From Dawidia soli (GTDB lineage: Bacteria; Bacteroidota; Bacteroidia; Cytophagales; Cyclobacteriaceae): a stretch of DNA of 64,000 nt. Positions 1 to 7,742 of the stretch are shown here, one piece after another; position 1 is the first letter of the stretch; each line of letters starts with the position of its first letter. Location of the stretch: NCBI RefSeq assembly GCF_018598185.1, contig NZ_JAHESC010000012.1, positions 94,500 through 158,499 on the forward strand, given 5' to 3'. The notes below the pieces were generated by a model. That model saw only the letters and a program-made list of their open reading frames with translations, had not been told where the DNA came from and searched no databases. The translations under genes were made by a program, and so were the position numbers.

Positions 1-185
1 CACTAGCACCGAGGATAACTTTATTTCCAACGGGCGACACACAATGATTGAATAATCACCTTCGCGGGGCGACACCCCGGTAATGGTCCCTTCTATTCCC
101 TTTAGACTACAACAATCTGACTTTCGGCTACGTGCGCGTGCGCGTTGCCGGCGACTTTTGTATCAACAAAAGACAAAAACAAAAT

Positions 186-1091
186 ATGAACATCGTACTA
201 ACAGGATCAATAAGCAATGTGGGCAAACCGCTCGCTCAGGAATTGGTCAAAAAAGGTCATTCTGTTACTGTCATTACCAGTAAAGCGGAAAGAATAGAAG
301 CTATCGAGTCTCTTGGTGCAACCGCTGCTGTAGGCAGTATGTTTGACGCCGACTTCCTTGCCGCAACGTTTACGGGCGCCGACATCGTGTACCTGATGGA
401 GACACTCGATGCTGCCGGAGATTTCTTTGACAAAGACGTAGATTTCATAGGTGCCATCAGCCAGATCGGCGAGAACTACAAGCAGGCTGTTCTGCGCGCC
501 GGTGTATATCAAATCGTCCATTTGAGCAGCATCGGTGCGCATAAGAAGCATGGATATGGCATTCTGGAATTTCATTACAACGTAGAGACCATCCTGGGAC
601 AGCTTCCCCGGGATGTCAGCATCAAGTTCATTCGTCCGGTGGGGTTCTTCACCAATTTGTTCGGGTTAATCCGAACCATCAAAACAAAGGGTGCGATCAT
701 TTCCAACTATGGAGGCTATAAGAAAGAACCTTGGGTAGCCCCTGCAGACATCGCCGCCGTCATCGCAGAGGAAATGGAGAACCCGTTTGCCGGCCGAACG
801 ATCCGCTACGTTGCAAGCGATGAAGTTTCGCCCAATGAAATAACCCATGCTTTAGGCAAGGCCATCGGCAAGCCTGACTTACAGTGGCAAGTCGTTCCTG
901 ATGAGCAGCTGCTGAACAACTGGCTGAGTATCGGATTCAATTCCCAAATCGCGCATGGCTTTGTGGAATTGCAGGCAAGCCAGGGAAGCGGCGTGTTATA
1001 CGAAGACTACTATCGCCACGAGCCCACGTTGGGCAAGGTGAAACTGGACGCGTTTGCCAAACAGTTTGCTGCAGCGTACAACGCGGAATAA
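186..1091 (+). CDS. NmrA-like / SDR-family NAD(P)-binding oxidoreductase
   Basis: This 301-residue protein begins MNIVLTGSISNVGKPLA, a Rossmann-type N-terminus in which TGSISNVGKP replaces the usual TGATGxxG dinucleotide loop. The rest resembles NmrA-like and quinone-oxidoreductase-like atypical short-chain dehydrogenases, which bind NAD(P)H and either reduce small molecules or act as redox sensors. The ATG at 186 is chosen because the Rossmann strand starts right there; an upstream in-frame GTG/ATG extension (from 132) would add an unrelated basic peptide. It stands alone, followed 185 bp later by an AraC-type regulator gene on the same strand. Substrate unknown; family call firm, function not. 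Confidence 0.8.
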   Translation: MNIVLTGSISNVGKPLAQELVKKGHSVTVITSKAERIEAIESLGATAAVGSMFDADFLAATFTGADIVYLMETLDAAGDFFDKDVDFIGAISQIGENYKQAVLRAGVYQIVHLSSIGAHKKHGYGILEFHYNVETILGQLPRDVSIKFIRPVGFFTNLFGLIRTIKTKGAIISNYGGYKKEPWVAPADIAAVIAEEMENPFAGRTIRYVASDEVSPNEITHALGKAIGKPDLQWQVVPDEQLLNNWLSIGFNSQIAHGFVELQASQGSGVLYEDYYRHEPTLGKVKLDAFAKQFAAAYNAE

Positions 1092-1276
1092 GCATAAACA
1101 ACCGTCACTGACGCACGGGGATTCAACTACCCGTGCGTTATTTAATTATCGATTCAATGGAATTAAGGCTGAAATGAACCAGCCAATCTTCGTAAATTTA
1201 AAAATGAATCGTGACACCGAACAAACGAATCACGTCCGCACCGTTGCAGGATAATTATCAGGCAATCGAACTCATT

Positions 1277-2197
1277 ATGACAAAAGCTAAAACCCAGAGG
1301 GTAAAAACGCTAACCGAATTTCACCGGCTCAGAGGCTTGCCTAAACCAGAGCACCCCTTGATCAGTGTTATTGATTATTCAAAAATCGTACGCCCGCCGG
1401 AGATCAGTCAAGTCAATTGGGTACTTGATTTCTATAACATTTCACTCAAGCGAGGCATAAATGCCAAGATGAAATATGGACAGCAGGAGTATGATTTCGA
1501 CGAAGGTGTGATGTTCTTCATCGCGCCTAACCAGGTTTTCAGAATTGAAGCTGAACCCGGCGCAACGACAGATCAGTCGGGCTGGATGCTCCTGATCCAT
1601 CCTGATTTCTTTTGGAATACGGGCCTGGCAAAGTCAGTCAGGCAATATGAGTTCTTCGACTATTCGGTGAACGAGGCATTGTTCGTGTCGGAAAAAGAAG
1701 AAACAATGATCCATCAGATCATTCAAAATATCCGGCTGGAATATCATTCCAATATCGACAAGTTTAGCAAACAGATCATCGTCTCACATATTGAAACCCT
1801 CCTGAGCTATGCCGAACGTTTCTATAACCGACAGTTCATCACCCGGGAGAAATCGAATCATCAGATATTAAATCGCCTGGAGAAACTACTTTCGGATTAT
1901 TTCGACCATGAGAAAGTAAGCGCGAAAGGATTGCCTGTTGTCCAGGACATCGCTTTCGCGTTAAATGTTTCGCCCAAGTACCTCAGCACCTTACTCAAGG
2001 TGCTGACCGGAAAAAACACGCAGCAGCATATCCATGAAAAATTAATCGAGAAGGCCAAAGAGAAATTATCGACAACCCATTTGTCGGTCAGCGAAATTGC
2101 CTATGACCTCGGATTCGAGCATCCGCAGTCTTTCAGTAAGTTGTTCAAAACGAAGACCCGCCAATCTCCTTTGGAGTTCAGAGCTTCTTTTAACTAA
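1277..2197 (+). CDS. AraC-family transcriptional regulator
   Basis: A 306-residue regulator. The C-terminal third (about residues 205-300) carries the double helix-turn-helix of AraC/XylS proteins: an SPKYLSTLLK recognition-type helix, then LSVSEIAYDLGFEHPQSFSKLFK, ending with SPLEFR. The N-terminal half is a probable cupin-like sensing domain (FFIAPNQVFRIEAE region). I prefer the ATG at 1277 (MTKAKTQRVK) over 1211 because the extra 22 residues look like translated leader. It lies between an oxidoreductase gene and a TonB-dependent receptor gene 262 bp downstream, so it may regulate either; that is inference from position only. Confidence 0.9.
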   Translation: MTKAKTQRVKTLTEFHRLRGLPKPEHPLISVIDYSKIVRPPEISQVNWVLDFYNISLKRGINAKMKYGQQEYDFDEGVMFFIAPNQVFRIEAEPGATTDQSGWMLLIHPDFFWNTGLAKSVRQYEFFDYSVNEALFVSEKEETMIHQIIQNIRLEYHSNIDKFSKQIIVSHIETLLSYAERFYNRQFITREKSNHQILNRLEKLLSDYFDHEKVSAKGLPVVQDIAFALNVSPKYLSTLLKVLTGKNTQQHIHEKLIEKAKEKLSTTHLSVSEIAYDLGFEHPQSFSKLFKTKTRQSPLEFRASFN

Positions 2198-2459
2198 AAG
2201 TTCATGGGAGAACACTGACAGTTCCGTCGTCGTTAATAGAGATCCGGATCTGTCAACATCCCTCTACCTCGCAGGTCACTTCCGTGGGGTGCTAATTACC
2301 TTATGAAGGGTAGTGATTTTTTATCGGTAAGGGTATTTTTTATAGAAACAGGAACCAAGTGTTTATAGACTCGCATTCTCATAACATCTTTGTGCGACAG
2401 GCAAGTCGATAAGCCAAATGATCTAATCTTATTTCTTTCATCCCCTCCTACCTATAACA

Positions 2460-4787
2460 ATGAAAAGTATATTTTCAGCAGTCTTTGTACTGCTTTCATC
2501 TTTCCTTTTTGCGCAGAACAAGTCAGACGTCAAGGGGACTGTCCGGACTTCCGACGGACAACCCGCCTATAATGTCCATGTACGATTGAAGAACACCAAT
2601 AAAGTGACAATCGCGGATGCCACCGGAACATACATGTTCAAAAATATAGACGCAGGGTTCTATACTATTGTTACGTCTTATGTCGGACTGGAGCCCAGGG
2701 AAACTCCTATAGAAGTAAAATCAAACGAAACCACGGTAGTCCCGGAAATTATCCTGAACGAGAATTCGACTTCCCTGCAGGAGATTATCGTCACCGGCGA
2801 GCGAAATAAGCTAAGCGAAAAGGAGTCCAACTATGTCTCCCGCATGCCTCTCAAAAACCTGGAAAATCCACAAGCATATTCTATCGTCAATGCCCGGATT
2901 ATTGAACAACAGGTACTGACGAATTTCGACGACGCGCTAAAGAGTGCTGCCGGGGTGGTCTCCGGCGGATCACAGCCGGGCGTACGATCCTACTCCTATC
3001 TGCGTGGGTTCGATGAGCAAGCATTTTTTCGAAACGGAAAAATGCTTGGCAACTGGACTGAAAACGACATGGCGAACATCGACTACATCGAAGTCATCAA
3101 AGGCCCGTCGGGCACACTCTTTGGTGGTCATGGCCGGGCCAATTATGGCGGCGTAGTAAACCGTATTACTAAAAAGCCCTTCGACACCTGGGGTGGAAAC
3201 GTGAGCCTCACCTCCGGCAACTACGCGTTCAATCGCCTCACCGCGGATATCAACACCCCGTTGGCGAAGGATGGTTCACTCCTGGGAAGAGTGAATACGG
3301 CTTACCGAAAAGAAAAGAGCTTTCAGGATTATGGATGGGCTGAGAGCTTCTTTATTGCGCCGGCATTTTCCTATAAGGCCAGCAATAAACTCACCCTTAC
3401 CCTGGAAGCCGACCTCTTCAAGATCAAGGGCACCGAACGGCCCTTCGTCTCGGCCACCGGTATAACGAGCACAGATCAATTGAACGAAATCTCCAACGTA
3501 TCCTTTACCACCAACGAAATCATTTACAACAAACAATCCTCCATACTGGCTGTCGATGCCGTGTATACGATAAGCGACAATTGGTCATCCACGACCTCGT
3601 ACGCGTATTCCTATAGCCTGTATGCTCCCGACTATACAAGTGTTTTTATCAACGGAAACATGGCTGAGCGATCTGTCGGGTATGCACGCTACGATTATGA
3701 TTACACCAGCGTACAGCAGTATTTCAATGGCGATTTTAAGGTTGGCGGCCTGCGAAATCGTCTGTTGGTTGGGCTGGATTACCTGGGCGAACGCGGTATC
3801 TATGCCGGCGGTTCTGCCCTTTACGATACCTTCGATTATCACAACGTGGCGCCTTACCTGACTGAACAGGATTTTGATACAACGATCGTATCGGCCACAC
3901 CCTGGAAAGGAGTTGAAGAATCGGACCGGTACAGTATCTATGCGTCCAATGTCCTGGATATCACCTCTCAGTTACACGTCATGGCCAGCGTACGATACGA
4001 GTATTTTAAGACAAAAACTCCCAGCACTACGAAGATTAACGCGAACGACTCCGCCTATACGTTCAATCAGGGTGCCTGGACGCCTAAGCTGGGTATAGTC
4101 TATGAAGTATTGCCCAGCCGGCTGTCGGTGTTTGGCAACTATATGGGCGGGACAAAGAACATCAACAACTTCATGCGAAACGACGGGGCCGGCAACGGCG
4201 TGTTTCAGAAAGCTGTGGCGGAACGAGCCACGCAATGGGAAATTGGGATCAAATCTGTTTTGGTTGACGACCGGTTTTCTTTCATGGCAAGTTATTTCGA
4301 TATAACGGTCGACAACAGGTTACGGTCTGACCCCACCAATCCGCTATTCAACCTGCAGGACGGCACCCAGGAAAACAAAGGCTTTGAAGTAGAATTCTTT
4401 GGCAATCCCGTGGCCGGCCTCAACATCATGGCCGGTTATGCCAATCTGGACGCAAAATATACAAATGGAACCAACGAGGGAAAACATGTGGCCTTTACGC
4501 CGAAAAATACTGTAAACTACTGGTTGAGCTATACCTTTCAACAGGGAGAAATAAAAGGTCTTGGTTTTGGATTTGGCGGAAACTACCGCAGTGACAGCTA
4601 TCTGACGACGGAGAACCTGGTGGAGATTCCAGCGGTTCACACCCTGCATGCGACGGTATTTTATGAACAGGAGAAATACCGGATTGCCGTAAAAGCGGAC
4701 AACCTGACAAATGAAACCTACTGGAGCAACTTTCTGAGCCCGCAGGCACCGCGGATCATCCGGGGGTCGTTGACGGTGAAGTTTTGA
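2460..4787 (+). CDS. TonB-dependent siderophore-type outer-membrane receptor
   Basis: A 775-residue outer-membrane receptor. Residues 1-19 are a signal peptide (ends LLSSFLFAQ). Residues 22-105 form the carboxypeptidase-regulatory-like beta domain typical of Bacteroidota receptors (VKGTVRTSDGQPAYNVHVRL). The plug follows, with VIKGPSGTLFGGHGRANYGGVVN near residues 210-235, a siderophore-receptor style plug motif. The barrel runs to the C-terminus, which ends in KF, the usual terminal aromatic signature. No SusD-like partner follows, which argues for ferric siderophore or another small ligand rather than polysaccharide. The gene is transcribed alone and meets the S24 repressor gene head-on across a hairpin at 4815-4839. 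The ligand cannot be read from sequence. Confidence 0.92.
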   Translation: MKSIFSAVFVLLSSFLFAQNKSDVKGTVRTSDGQPAYNVHVRLKNTNKVTIADATGTYMFKNIDAGFYTIVTSYVGLEPRETPIEVKSNETTVVPEIILNENSTSLQEIIVTGERNKLSEKESNYVSRMPLKNLENPQAYSIVNARIIEQQVLTNFDDALKSAAGVVSGGSQPGVRSYSYLRGFDEQAFFRNGKMLGNWTENDMANIDYIEVIKGPSGTLFGGHGRANYGGVVNRITKKPFDTWGGNVSLTSGNYAFNRLTADINTPLAKDGSLLGRVNTAYRKEKSFQDYGWAESFFIAPAFSYKASNKLTLTLEADLFKIKGTERPFVSATGITSTDQLNEISNVSFTTNEIIYNKQSSILAVDAVYTISDNWSSTTSYAYSYSLYAPDYTSVFINGNMAERSVGYARYDYDYTSVQQYFNGDFKVGGLRNRLLVGLDYLGERGIYAGGSALYDTFDYHNVAPYLTEQDFDTTIVSATPWKGVEESDRYSIYASNVLDITSQLHVMASVRYEYFKTKTPSTTKINANDSAYTFNQGAWTPKLGIVYEVLPSRLSVFGNYMGGTKNINNFMRNDGAGNGVFQKAVAERATQWEIGIKSVLVDDRFSFMASYFDITVDNRLRSDPTNPLFNLQDGTQENKGFEVEFFGNPVAGLNIMAGYANLDAKYTNGTNEGKHVAFTPKNTVNYWLSYTFQQGEIKGLGFGFGGNYRSDSYLTTENLVEIPAVHTLHATVFYEQEKYRIAVKADNLTNETYWSNFLSPQAPRIIRGSLTVKF

Positions 4788-4814
4788 GGATCTTTACGCG
4801 GCTCTAAATAACAG

Positions 4815-4839
4815 AGGCCAGAAGCAGTGCTTCTGGCCT
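4815..4839. terminator. Shared hairpin between convergent genes
   Basis: Perfect inverted repeat with 11-bp arms (AGGCCAGAAGC / GCTTCTGGCCT) and a 3-nt loop, lying between the convergent TonB receptor and S24 repressor genes. There is no long T-run on either side, so it may act as a weak bidirectional terminator. Confidence 0.6.
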
Positions 4840-4856
4840 TCTCTATCGCGCTAACG

Positions 4857-5642
4857 CTATACTTTCTTTTTCTTCCCGCCTTCGCTTTGGAGGCGAACGA
4901 GCTGCAACGCCAACTGATCCGAAAGCGCCACGTTGTCGCTCGGTCCCTCGGGAAACTGGCTGGAGTAAAATCCTTTTGCTGCCCACAGTTCGAGCACGTC
5001 CGTGGACGCGACGGCGTATGGGGCGTATTGGCGGTTGTCGGACACCAGCAGGATCTTGCCTTCTTCGTCGTTGAAATTGAAGACGCGTTTAAAGACGATG
5101 CCTTCCTGGTTGGTGACCAATATATAGAGCTTGCCGTTCTTGATGGTGGCGACGTCTTCGACGTGCTCGCCGAAAATGATGCTGCCGGGCTGGATGGGAA
5201 GCATGGAGTCACCCTGGATCTCGAAGGCACGGTAGGTGCGGTTACGATTCAGCACGGGCAGGTTGATCTTGGGCAGGTCGCGGACGAATTCGGGGTCCTG
5301 GTAGCCGTTGAGGTAGCCGGCGGAGGCCTTTTGCATGACCAGCTCGACATTTTCCTTGCCGCTGGCGTCCATGGTAATGGCTAACACTTCTTTGCCGCGG
5401 CCGGGGCGCAGGTTCTTACGATCCTTTTCGGAGATCTTGCTAAGGTCCTGGCTGACGAGCGCGTCGAGGCTTACCTGGAAAATGCGCGTAAAGTCGAGCA
5501 GGGCGGGCAGCGGTGGGGTTGCGCGTTCCTCTTCATAAGCACCGATGGTGGCTTGTTTGAGGCCGAGCTTTTCTGCGAGTTGCTTTTGTGTCAACCCTTT
5601 CTCAGCGCGTAAGAACTTCAGATTCTGATTTACAGTGGCCAT
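4857..5642 (-). CDS. XRE-S24 autocleavable repressor (LexA/CI-like), probable SOS regulator
   Basis: A 261-residue regulator with an XRE helix-turn-helix (about residues 6-60: LTQKQLAEKLGLKQATIGAYE) and a C-terminal S24/LexA peptidase domain. All autocleavage parts are visible: an Ala108-Gly109 bond in the KASAGYLNGY segment, catalytic Ser146 in GDSML, and Lys185 in VFKRV. LexA and phage CI proteins of this build cleave themselves when RecA is activated by DNA damage. The gene is divergent from a four-gene error-prone repair operon, and the shared upstream region carries repeated TTAGTT/AACTAA half-sites, so it most likely represses that operon and itself. The HTH is phage-repressor type rather than the winged helix of classical LexA. 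Confidence 0.88.
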   Translation of the reverse strand: MATVNQNLKFLRAEKGLTQKQLAEKLGLKQATIGAYEEERATPPLPALLDFTRIFQVSLDALVSQDLSKISEKDRKNLRPGRGKEVLAITMDASGKENVELVMQKASAGYLNGYQDPEFVRDLPKINLPVLNRNRTYRAFEIQGDSMLPIQPGSIIFGEHVEDVATIKNGKLYILVTNQEGIVFKRVFNFNDEEGKILLVSDNRQYAPYAVASTDVLELWAAKGFYSSQFPEGPSDNVALSDQLALQLVRLQSEGGKKKKV

Positions 5643-5756
5643 AGTTATCTACGGTAAGTGTATCGATGGGGTAAGGAAATGTATAGGACGTTCAGCACGT
5701 TCATTTATAGATCGATTTACACGATATCATTGACATTCACAATGCGTTAACAAAAA

Positions 5757-5788
5757 CCACCTCCACCAGCGTCGCTGGCGGAGGCAGG
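5757..5788. repeat. Imperfect palindrome in the divergent control region
   Basis: Long imperfect palindrome centred at 5772: CCAGCG / CGCTGG and CCTCC / GGAGG arms separated by single mismatches. Its place, well inside the S24 leader and about 115 bp from the putative operators, suggests a small mobile-type palindromic repeat or leader hairpin rather than an operator. Confidence 0.5.
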
Positions 5789-5891
5789 TTTCCTAATGTT
5801 TCACGTCACCACAACGTGTCACTGTTCCACAAAAGAATATCTACAAGATGGCAAAATCAGCGTATTCTGTTTGTTTCCTACAATGATGGAA

Positions 5892-5921
5892 CAAAGCTAA
5901 AAAAATTAGTTCAAAAACAAA
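5892..5921 (-). promoter_or_regulatory. Promoter of the S24 repressor gene
   Basis: On the minus strand this reads TTTG (5921-5918), 18 bp, then TAGCTTTG (5899-5892), an excellent match to the Bacteroidota promoter TTTG-N19-TAnnTTTG. Transcription would start near 5885, giving a leader of about 240 nt before the repressor ATG. The -33 box lies inside the inverted repeat at 5905-5933. Confidence 0.65.
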
Positions 5922-5943
5922 AATCGAACTAATATTTTTAGTT
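5905..5943. promoter_or_regulatory. Putative operator cluster for the S24 repressor (TTAGTT half-sites)
   Basis: Three half-sites: ATTAGTTC at 5905-5912, GAACTAAT at 5926-5933 and TTAGTT at 5938-5943. The first two form an 8-bp-arm inverted repeat with a 13-bp gap; the second and third form a perfect AACTAA-N5-TTAGTT repeat. They cover the -33 box of the repressor promoter and a probable dinB -7 box (TATTTTTA, 5933-5940), 13 bp before the dinB ATG. Binding by the adjacent repressor is inference. Confidence 0.6.
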
Positions 5944-5953
5944 ATTTCGAGTC

Positions 5954-7141
5954 ATGGATCGCAACATCATCCACTTTGACCTCGACGCTTTCTTTGTGGC
6001 GGTAGAATGTAAAAAGAACCCGTCGCTGAAAGGCCTTCCCCTGATCGTCGGGGGCAGCAGCCGTCGCGGGGTTGTCGCCGCCTGCAGCTATGAGGCGCGG
6101 CGCTTTGGTGTGCATTCCGCCATGCCCATGTACCTGGCGATGCAGCTCTGCCCCGATGCCCGCGTCATCTCCGGGGATATGGAGGCCTACAGCCAGAATT
6201 CACACCTTATTACAGAGATCATCGCCGACAAGGCCCCGCTTTTTGAAAAGGCTTCCATCGACGAGTTCTATATAGACGCCAGCGGCATGGACCGGTATTT
6301 CGGCGCCTTCAAGTGGGCGGTGGAGCTGCGCCGGCATATCATAAAAGAGAGCGGCCTTCCCATCTCCCTGGGCCTGTCGGTCAACAAGCTGGTTTCCAAA
6401 ATCGCCACGGCCGAGTTCAAGCCCAACGCACAAAAGCAGATCCCGGCGGGCACGGAAAAGGACTTCCTGGCGCCCCTGGGCGTGGAGAAGATCCCGATGA
6501 TCGGCAAACAGACGGCGACCTTCCTCTATGATATGGGAGTACGCACTGTAGCGACCCTGCGCGAGATGCCGATGAACTTCCTGATCAGCGCGTTTGGCAA
6601 GAATGGTGTTTCGCTTTTGAATAAGGCCAACGGCATTGACGACTCCCCCATCGTGCCGTATAGCGAGGCCAAGTCTATTTCCACCGAATCGACGTTCGAT
6701 GCCGATACCATGGATACGGCCAGGCTCAAGTCCATCCTGATCGCCATGGTGGAAAAGGTAGCCTTCCAGCTGCGCGACCAGGGCAAGCTGACGTCGTGTG
6801 TCACCGTCAAGGTGCGCTATACCAATTTCGATACCGAAACCAAGCAAGTAAAGATACCCTATACCGCGTCGGACCACGTGCTGTTACAAACCGTCACGGC
6901 GCTGTTCGACAAACTTTATAACCGACGCATGCTGATCCGCCTGGTGGGCGTACGGTTGAGTGGGCTGGTGCACGGCAGCCACCAGATCGACCTGTTCAGC
7001 GACACGGCGGCCTCGGTCAACCTCTACGAGGCGATCGACTTCATCAAACACAAGCACGGCGCGGAGAAGCTGATCCGGGCGACGACCCTCGATGTCAGTC
7101 GCCGCGTGCGCATGGAGATGAACATGTTCAAAGGAAAATAA
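5954..7141 (+). CDS. dinB: DNA polymerase IV (Y-family translesion polymerase)
   Basis: A 395-residue Y-family polymerase. Palm catalytic residues are visible: Asp9 in HFDLDAFFVAVE and Asp103-Glu104 in SIDEFYID, with the Phe steric gate following Asp11. The thumb HhH region (VEKIPMIGKQTATFLYDMGV) and little-finger domain follow. A sliding-clamp-binding motif QIDLF occurs at about residues 344-348, unusually followed by some 47 more residues instead of lying at the very end. It is the first gene of a plus-strand operon with a 2H phosphoesterase, recQ and a DnaE2-like polymerase, and it has only 13 bp between its likely -7 box and the ATG. It copies damaged DNA, probably induced through the divergent S24 repressor. 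Confidence 0.95.
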   Translation: MDRNIIHFDLDAFFVAVECKKNPSLKGLPLIVGGSSRRGVVAACSYEARRFGVHSAMPMYLAMQLCPDARVISGDMEAYSQNSHLITEIIADKAPLFEKASIDEFYIDASGMDRYFGAFKWAVELRRHIIKESGLPISLGLSVNKLVSKIATAEFKPNAQKQIPAGTEKDFLAPLGVEKIPMIGKQTATFLYDMGVRTVATLREMPMNFLISAFGKNGVSLLNKANGIDDSPIVPYSEAKSISTESTFDADTMDTARLKSILIAMVEKVAFQLRDQGKLTSCVTVKVRYTNFDTETKQVKIPYTASDHVLLQTVTALFDKLYNRRMLIRLVGVRLSGLVHGSHQIDLFSDTAASVNLYEAIDFIKHKHGAEKLIRATTLDVSRRVRMEMNMFKGK

Positions 7142-7158
7142 TTAAACGACGAAGCGAT

Positions 7159-7695
7159 ATGAAACTCACGACAAAAACCGGCACCTCCGTAAAAGAATTA
7201 TCGTTCATTATCTCTCCCCCGCCGCACATCCGCAGCGACGCGTTTGTGTTAAAAGACGACGTCCACTACCTCATCGGTCATCCGTTTACCGACCGGTACT
7301 CACGAGCACACATTTCATTGTTTAAATATAACGACGAGCACATGGACGACATGATCCGTTATGTCGCGGCCAAGGCCACCTATATGCGTCCGTTCAATGT
7401 CTTTGTAAAAGACCTGGCCGCGTTCCACCATGGCCGTTACCGCACCCTTTACCTGGACATTGTCAACAAATACCCCATACGCGACATGTTTGAAAAACTT
7501 GTGCGCGAAGATGCACACTTCACGCCCCACATCACCATCGCGCGGATGCTGTCACAGGAGGATTTTGAAAAATGCTGGCCGCACCTGGAAAACCTGCGCT
7601 ACAGCCAGCATTTCCTGTGCGACCGCATCACGGTACTGGCGCGTGGCGACGGGCATTGGACACACTATCACGACATTATGCTCGGCGCCGAATAG
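7159..7695 (+). CDS. 2H phosphoesterase / 2'-5' RNA ligase-like protein
   Basis: A 178-residue protein with the two His-x-Ser/Thr motifs that define the 2H phosphoesterase superfamily (LigT, CPDase, 2'-5' RNA ligase): HISLFKYN near residue 52 and HITIARM near residue 120. Such enzymes open or form 2'-5' or 2',3'-cyclic phosphodiester bonds in RNA or small nucleotides. The gene lies 17 bp after dinB and 47 bp before recQ on the same strand, so it is almost certainly co-transcribed with the translesion-repair genes. Its substrate cannot be read; RNA repair or cleanup of a cyclic nucleotide after DNA damage are both possible. Confidence 0.82.
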   Translation: MKLTTKTGTSVKELSFIISPPPHIRSDAFVLKDDVHYLIGHPFTDRYSRAHISLFKYNDEHMDDMIRYVAAKATYMRPFNVFVKDLAAFHHGRYRTLYLDIVNKYPIRDMFEKLVREDAHFTPHITIARMLSQEDFEKCWPHLENLRYSQHFLCDRITVLARGDGHWTHYHDIMLGAE

Positions 7696-7742
7696 CCCGG
7701 GTCACTCCTCTACATCATTTCCCAATTCGTTACCTTTATGCT

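Noticed and set aside
1..185. Possible promoter or upstream gene end at the window start
   Set aside because: No clear TAnnTTTG box with correct spacing and no reading frame that continues from outside.
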